Assembly: GCA_023423405.1 (NCBI GenBank)
Contig: JAFAFR010000032.1
Coordinates: forward strand, 124,001-188,000
Origin: Bacteroidota bacterium
Lineage (GTDB): Bacteria > Bacteroidota > Bacteroidia > Chitinophagales > Chitinophagaceae
DNA length: 64,000 nt
Reading direction: 5' to 3'
The stretch's first letter is position 1. Each line of letters begins with the position of its first letter. Below the pieces are notes generated by a model that saw only the letters and a list, made by a program, of their open reading frames with translations, made no database searches and was not told the DNA's origin. Below, one piece after another: positions 59,840-64,000 of this stretch. Both the position numbers and the translations under genes were made by a program.

Positions 59840-62230
59840 TTATTCCGTGCGCAAAGATTTCACCGGGTTTGCCCTCGCAGCCTTTATCGCCTGCATGCTC
59901 ACCGTAAGCAGCGTGATAACAAGCGCTATGGCCGCAGCGGCCAGAAAAACCGTCCAGCTTATACCAACGCGGTAGTCGTAGTTCGATAGCCACCTGTTAA
60001 GATAATACCAGGCGATGGGCGCAGCGATGATGCAGGACAAAAGCACCAGCAACACAAATTCTTTTGAAAGCAGGCGCCACAGTCCGGCTACGCTGGCGCC
60101 AAGCACTTTGCGGATACCGATTTCCTTGGTGCGCTGCTCCGCCACAAAACTGGCCATGCCAAACAGGCCCAGGCAGGAAATAAAAATGGCAAGCACGGCG
60201 AAATAAGACGAGAGCCTGCCGATGCGTTCCACATCGCTGAACTTGTTCCCAAAATCCTCGTCCACAAAACTGTAACTGAAAGGCACATCCGCCACATATT
60301 TTTTCCAGGCCTTTTCTATATGGCCCAATGCCTCGCTGGTATTCTGCGCCGGGTTCAGCCTTAATACCAGGTTGAAGAGGTTTTCCTGCTCATCGGGACC
60401 CACATGGTAGAGCGTGGGACGAACGGGATAAAAAGGCGATTCCTGCAAAATATCATTCACAACGCCGATGATGGTGAAAGGTTTCCCCTCCCAGATAAGC
60501 CGCTTGCCAACCGGATCTTTTAGTCCGATGAATGTTGCGGCCGATTCGTTTATGACAAAGGCCAGCGAATCCGTCCCGAAGGCGCGCGAAAAATCCCTTC
60601 CTTCTTTTATCTTCCATTGCACGGTTTTACCAAACTCGTAGGTCACGGCAGAGTTTGCGAAATCGACGCCCAGGTTGGGGTCCTTGCCTTCCCAGTCGAA
60701 ACCGCCGTTGGTGTTCCAGACGCTGGTAAGCGGACTGAGCGTAGCAGCGATCTCTTCCACTGCTCCCGAAGTTTTGAGCTCATGCCGCACGGCGTCAAAA
60801 TGTTGCTTCAGTCCGTCATCGAACCAAAGGTTTACCAGTCCCTTCTTCACATAATTAACCGGGCGGTTCTTTGCATACTGCACCTGCTGGTACACAATGA
60901 TGGTGCCAATGATGAGCATCACTGAAACCGTGAATTGTACCACTACCAGCACTTTGCGGGGAACCGATGCGAACCTGCCCACCCGGAAAGTTCCCTTCAG
61001 CACTTTCAACGGCTGGAAGGAAGAAAGATACAGTGCCGGGTAGCTTCCGGCGAGCAAGCCGGTTATACCAATGAATGCAATATTGAACAACCAGAACCAG
61101 GGATTCAGCCAGGGCATTTCTATTTTCTTGCCGGCGATTTCATTGAACAGTGGCAATACCAGCATTACTGCGATCAGCGCCAATACAAAAGCCAGCAAAA
61201 CAATCAGGTAGGATTCGGCAAAAAAGCGGCCTATCAGTTGTCCCCGCAGCGAGCCTATGGTTTTACGGATACCCACTTCCTTGGCGCGCTTTTCACTGCG
61301 GGCCGTGGCCAGGTTCATGAAATTGATGCAGGCCAGCAGCAATACAAAAACACCAATAACACCAAACAACTGCACATACCGGATCTCGCCGCCTGTGTTT
61401 ACGCCATTTTTGAATTCATTGTGCAAATGCCAGTTACGCATGGGCTGCAGAAAAACCACCCACTGGTATTTTTTTGTTTCTTCATTTACATTGTCCATTT
61501 TCACATTCCTGATCTTTGCCGATACGCGGTCCATATCAGCATTGTCGGCAATCTGCACAAAGGTTTGCGAAAAATTGCTACCCCATGGGTTCTTCATTTC
61601 CCTCGCCCAGGGATTCCTGATCTGCCATAGTTCCCAGGGCATGATGAATTGCAAATCTCTAAAACTGGTATTGTCGGGCAGGTCTTCGTATACGCCGGTA
61701 ACTTTCACGCTCATATCCTTACCCAGCCGGATGGTCTTGTTCATGGGATCATCTTTTCCAAACAGGGCCTTAGCGGTGGAGGCCGAGAGCAGGATGGAAT
61801 AGGGATCTTTCAGGCCCGACCGGTTTCCCTTCAGCATGTTCAGCGAAAGCATATCAGGCGCATCGGGCTCAAAAAAGTGTCCCTTTTTGGTAAAATGCTT
61901 GTCACCCACGGAAAGGGTCTGTGTTTCCAGCCAGGACGACTGTACCACGTATTTAAAATCGCTTCCATGCCTGGCCCTGATTTCGGGGCCCATTACGCCG
62001 GGGTTGGAAACCTGCGACTGTATGGTACCGTTAAAATTGGCGTGCTGCATTACCTGCGCAATGCGGTCGTAGTTTTTATGATAGGTATCAAATGTAAGTT
62101 CGTCGTACATCCAAAGGCCTATGAGCATAGCCACCGCCATGCCCACGGCAAGGCCACCAATATTGATGGCGCTGTATCCCTTGCTCCTGGCCAGGTTGCG
62201 CCAGGATATCATAAAATAGTTCCGGAACAT
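59840..62230 (-). CDS. MacB/FtsX-type ABC transporter permease
   Basis: 796 aa. Two MacB-PCD/FtsX halves, about eight membrane helices in total: TM1 in YSAINIGGLAVGMAVAML, a periplasmic domain (about 50-280), helices around VFVLLACINFMNLATARSEKRAKEVGIRKTIG, a second periplasmic domain (about 430-660), and the C-terminal MASFVAEQRTKEIGIRKVLGAS set. No ATP-binding cassette is encoded nearby. In Bacteroidota these permeases occur in tandem arrays and probably drive efflux or lipoprotein export; the substrate is unknown. Confidence 0.9.
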   Translation of the reverse strand: MFRNYFMISWRNLARSKGYSAINIGGLAVGMAVAMLIGLWMYDELTFDTYHKNYDRIAQVMQHANFNGTIQSQVSNPGVMGPEIRARHGSDFKYVVQSSWLETQTLSVGDKHFTKKGHFFEPDAPDMLSLNMLKGNRSGLKDPYSILLSASTAKALFGKDDPMNKTIRLGKDMSVKVTGVYEDLPDNTSFRDLQFIMPWELWQIRNPWAREMKNPWGSNFSQTFVQIADNADMDRVSAKIRNVKMDNVNEETKKYQWVVFLQPMRNWHLHNEFKNGVNTGGEIRYVQLFGVIGVFVLLLACINFMNLATARSEKRAKEVGIRKTIGSLRGQLIGRFFAESYLIVLLAFVLALIAVMLVLPLFNEIAGKKIEMPWLNPWFWLFNIAFIGITGLLAGSYPALYLSSFQPLKVLKGTFRVGRFASVPRKVLVVVQFTVSVMLIIGTIIVYQQVQYAKNRPVNYVKKGLVNLWFDDGLKQHFDAVRHELKTSGAVEEIAATLSPLTSVWNTNGGFDWEGKDPNLGVDFANSAVTYEFGKTVQWKIKEGRDFSRAFGTDSLAFVINESAATFIGLKDPVGKRLIWEGKPFTIIGVVNDILQESPFYPVRPTLYHVGPDEQENLFNLVLRLNPAQNTSEALGHIEKAWKKYVADVPFSYSFVDEDFGNKFSDVERIGRLSSYFAVLAIFISCLGLFGMASFVAEQRTKEIGIRKVLGASVAGLWRLLSKEFVLLVLLSCIIAAPIAWYYLNRWLSNYDYRVGISWTVFLAAAAIALVITLLTVSMQAIKAARANPVKSLRTE

Positions 62231-62257
62231 ACTACATGGTTTTTATTAATTGAATGC

Positions 62258-64000
62258 TTACTCGCTTCTCAATGCCGCAACCGGGTTCGCCACCGCCACG
62301 CGGATGGTTTGTATGCTGATGGCTATAATGGTGATCACAAACACGAGCGCGCCTGCCATCAAATACACGCCCGGCGTAATGTTGATCTTATAAGCATAGC
62401 CCTGCAGCCAGTTGTGCATCAGCCACCAGGAAAGCGGGAAGGCGATCAAAAGGGCGATGCCCACCAGCTTCAGAAAATCTTTCGACAGCATGGCCGTAAT
62501 GCCGGCGGCCGAAGCCCCTATCACTTTGCGGATGCCGATCTCCTTTTGTCTTTTCTGCGCCGTAAATGCAGCCAGTCCAAACAGGCCGAGGCAGGAAATG
62601 ATGATGGCCAGGCCGGCAAAATAACCGGCCAGGGTCGCCGTGCGCGTTTCGGTTTGGTATTGCCGTTGGTACGCTTCGTCGAGGAAACTGAAGGCAAAGG
62701 GGAAGTTGGGGTTGTACTTCTTGTACAGGCTCTCAATCGCCGCCAGGGTCTTTTGCTGGTTGTCCTGCCTGATGCGGGCAAGGATTGACCCCTCTCCTTC
62801 CTGCAGGTGCAGGAATGCGGGCTTTATGGATTCATGCATCGACTCAAAATGAAAATCGCTCACCACGCCAACAATCTGTCTGTTCATGCGGTGGAACCGC
62901 ACCATGGCGCCAATAGGATTTTTCAGGTTCATTGCCTTCACAGCCGCTTCGTTCACAATAATGCTCATGGAATCCATCCCGAAATCTTTGGAAAAATCGC
63001 GTCCTTCCTTTATTTGCATGCCCATGGTTTTGACGAACTGTTGGCTCACGCCAAAGACCTCAAAATAGGTATCCCTGTCATAATCTTTTCCCGGCCAGTC
63101 GAGCCCATCGCTGTATTTGCGGCCAACGATGCTGTGAAAAGTGTAGGCAGCATTCTCTACCCCCGGAAGCCGCTGCATCTCGGCCAGGAAAGCCTCCTGG
63201 TGGGTCTGAATACTTCCCTCAGCGGTGAAACGGACAATGTTCTCCTTGTTATAACCCAGGTTGACGCTCCGGATAAATTGTATCTGCTGGTAGATAACCG
63301 TTACAGCTACGATCAGCAGGGCAGACAGCGTGAACTGGAAAACCACCAGGCCTTTTCTCGACAACAGCTCGGCGGTAGAGGTTTTCAGCTTACCCTTCAA
63401 GATGGACAGGGGATCGAAGCCCGAAATGTACAATGCCGGATAACTGCCAGCCAGGAATCCTGTGATCACTACAATAGCAACAATGGCGGCGACCATCTGC
63501 CAGGTAACATGCAATTCAATGCTCTTACCCGTAAGCAGGTTGAACTGGGGCAGTAAAAATGCAGCGATCCCGATGGCAAGAACCATCGCAAACAGGGTCA
63601 GGAGAAAAGATTCCGCCAGGAACTGCAGCACCAACTGGCTGCGCCGCGCCCCCACTACTTTTTTTATGCCCACTTCCTTGAGCCGGCGGGCGGCCTTTGC
63701 CGTGGAAAGGTTCATGAAGTTAATGCAGGCGATCAGCAGGATAAAAACCGCCAGCGCCGTAAACAGGTTTACATATTGCATCCTTTCACCGGCCGGCGAA
63801 TCGTTGTCGTGAAAATTGTGCAGGTAGCCATCGGAGAATTTAGCGGCAACCACTTTCCTGGCGCTATTGCCGGTATGGGTGGTGATGATGTCCGCTACAT
63901 TTTTGTTAAACGCGTTCAGAGCCGTTTCTTTTTTCAATAACACAAAATTCTGGGGGCCGACGCTGTTCCAGTGCGCCGGCCATTCTTTCACCGCTTTGAA
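62258..64000 (-). CDS. MacB/FtsX-type ABC transporter permease, 5' end beyond the window
   Basis: 580 residues visible; the frame is still open at the window edge, and the first ~200 residues (TM1 and part of the first periplasmic domain) are missing. Recognisable blocks are VFILLIACINFMNLSTAKAARRLKEVGIKKVVGARRSQLV, GFLAGSYPALYISGFDPLSILKG, and the second-half FGLAAFTAQKRQKEIGIRKVIGASAAG. It is a tandem paralogue of the downstream permease, 27 bp apart, so the two are likely co-transcribed. Confidence 0.9.
   Translation of the reverse strand, partial: FKAVKEWPAHWNSVGPQNFVLLKKETALNAFNKNVADIITTHTGNSARKVVAAKFSDGYLHNFHDNDSPAGERMQYVNLFTALAVFILLIACINFMNLSTAKAARRLKEVGIKKVVGARRSQLVLQFLAESFLLTLFAMVLAIGIAAFLLPQFNLLTGKSIELHVTWQMVAAIVAIVVITGFLAGSYPALYISGFDPLSILKGKLKTSTAELLSRKGLVVFQFTLSALLIVAVTVIYQQIQFIRSVNLGYNKENIVRFTAEGSIQTHQEAFLAEMQRLPGVENAAYTFHSIVGRKYSDGLDWPGKDYDRDTYFEVFGVSQQFVKTMGMQIKEGRDFSKDFGMDSMSIIVNEAAVKAMNLKNPIGAMVRFHRMNRQIVGVVSDFHFESMHESIKPAFLHLQEGEGSILARIRQDNQQKTLAAIESLYKKYNPNFPFAFSFLDEAYQRQYQTETRTATLAGYFAGLAIIISCLGLFGLAAFTAQKRQKEIGIRKVIGASAAGITAMLSKDFLKLVGIALLIAFPLSWWLMHNWLQGYAYKINITPGVYLMAGALVFVITIIAISIQTIRVAVANPVAALRSE

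Overview
The window looks like a chromosomal segment of a Bacteroidota bacterium, most like the Chitinophagaceae (class-level placement is confident, family-level is inference). The basis is SusC/SusD/SusE genes, lipoproteins with Bacteroidota-style lipoboxes, promoters of the TTG-N19-22-TAnnTTTG type in front of several genes and tRNAs, an arginine pathway built on an acylornithine carbamoyltransferase, DUF3667 and prokaryotic GH3 proteins, and start sites without Shine-Dalgarno sequences. Base composition is near balanced, apart from an AT-richer block at about 47100-51690. No rRNA, CRISPR, prophage or insertion sequence was seen.

Layout. 160-5095: a membrane-linked MutS-family ATPase, rseP and dxr, with a small lipoprotein gene antisense between the last two. 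5138-13881: a complete minus-strand arginine operon (acyl-CoA N-acyltransferase, argG, argC, argD, argF', argB, argE, argH). It has a promoter, a 20-codon leader ORF carrying two adjacent Arg codons, and a hairpin that starts at the leader stop codon. 13920-18241: a GH3 protein, rplU-rpmA, an H1-like Lys/Ala repeat protein and a PolX homologue whose polymerase residues appear lost. 18292-24944: a very large NtrY-like histidine kinase, mazG, a DUF3667 membrane protein and a YD-repeat-like secreted protein. 24982-27084: an aldo/keto reductase and an exported Gfo/Idh/MocA oxidoreductase.

27406-43892 is a single-strand polysaccharide utilisation locus that reads as an alpha-mannan system. A GntR/UTRA regulator is followed by a fused ROK-kinase/mannose-6-phosphate isomerase protein, an MFS sugar porter, SusC, SusD, a SusE-like lipoprotein, GH76, GH92, GH76 and a VOC-GNAT fusion. 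Together they could bind mannan at the cell surface, cut the 1,6 backbone (GH76), trim side chains (GH92), import oligomers (SusCD) and mannose (MFS), and pass mannose through mannose-6-P to fructose-6-P in one polypeptide.

44066-47100 holds three tRNAs with their own promoters and terminators, a GT2 glycosyltransferase, a small membrane protein and a second histidine kinase. 47177-51615 is the AT-richer block: a membrane LytTR regulator, an intradiol-dioxygenase/thioredoxin-like lipoprotein, an NAD(P)-binding epimerase-like protein, a higBA toxin-antitoxin pair and a small exported protein. 51650-57401 is an imuA-imuB-dnaE2 mutagenesis cassette headed by a perfect 37-bp palindrome that ends 2 bp before the imuA start codon. 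The window closes with a sulfatase lipoprotein and two MacB/FtsX-type permeases, the last one cut by the window edge.
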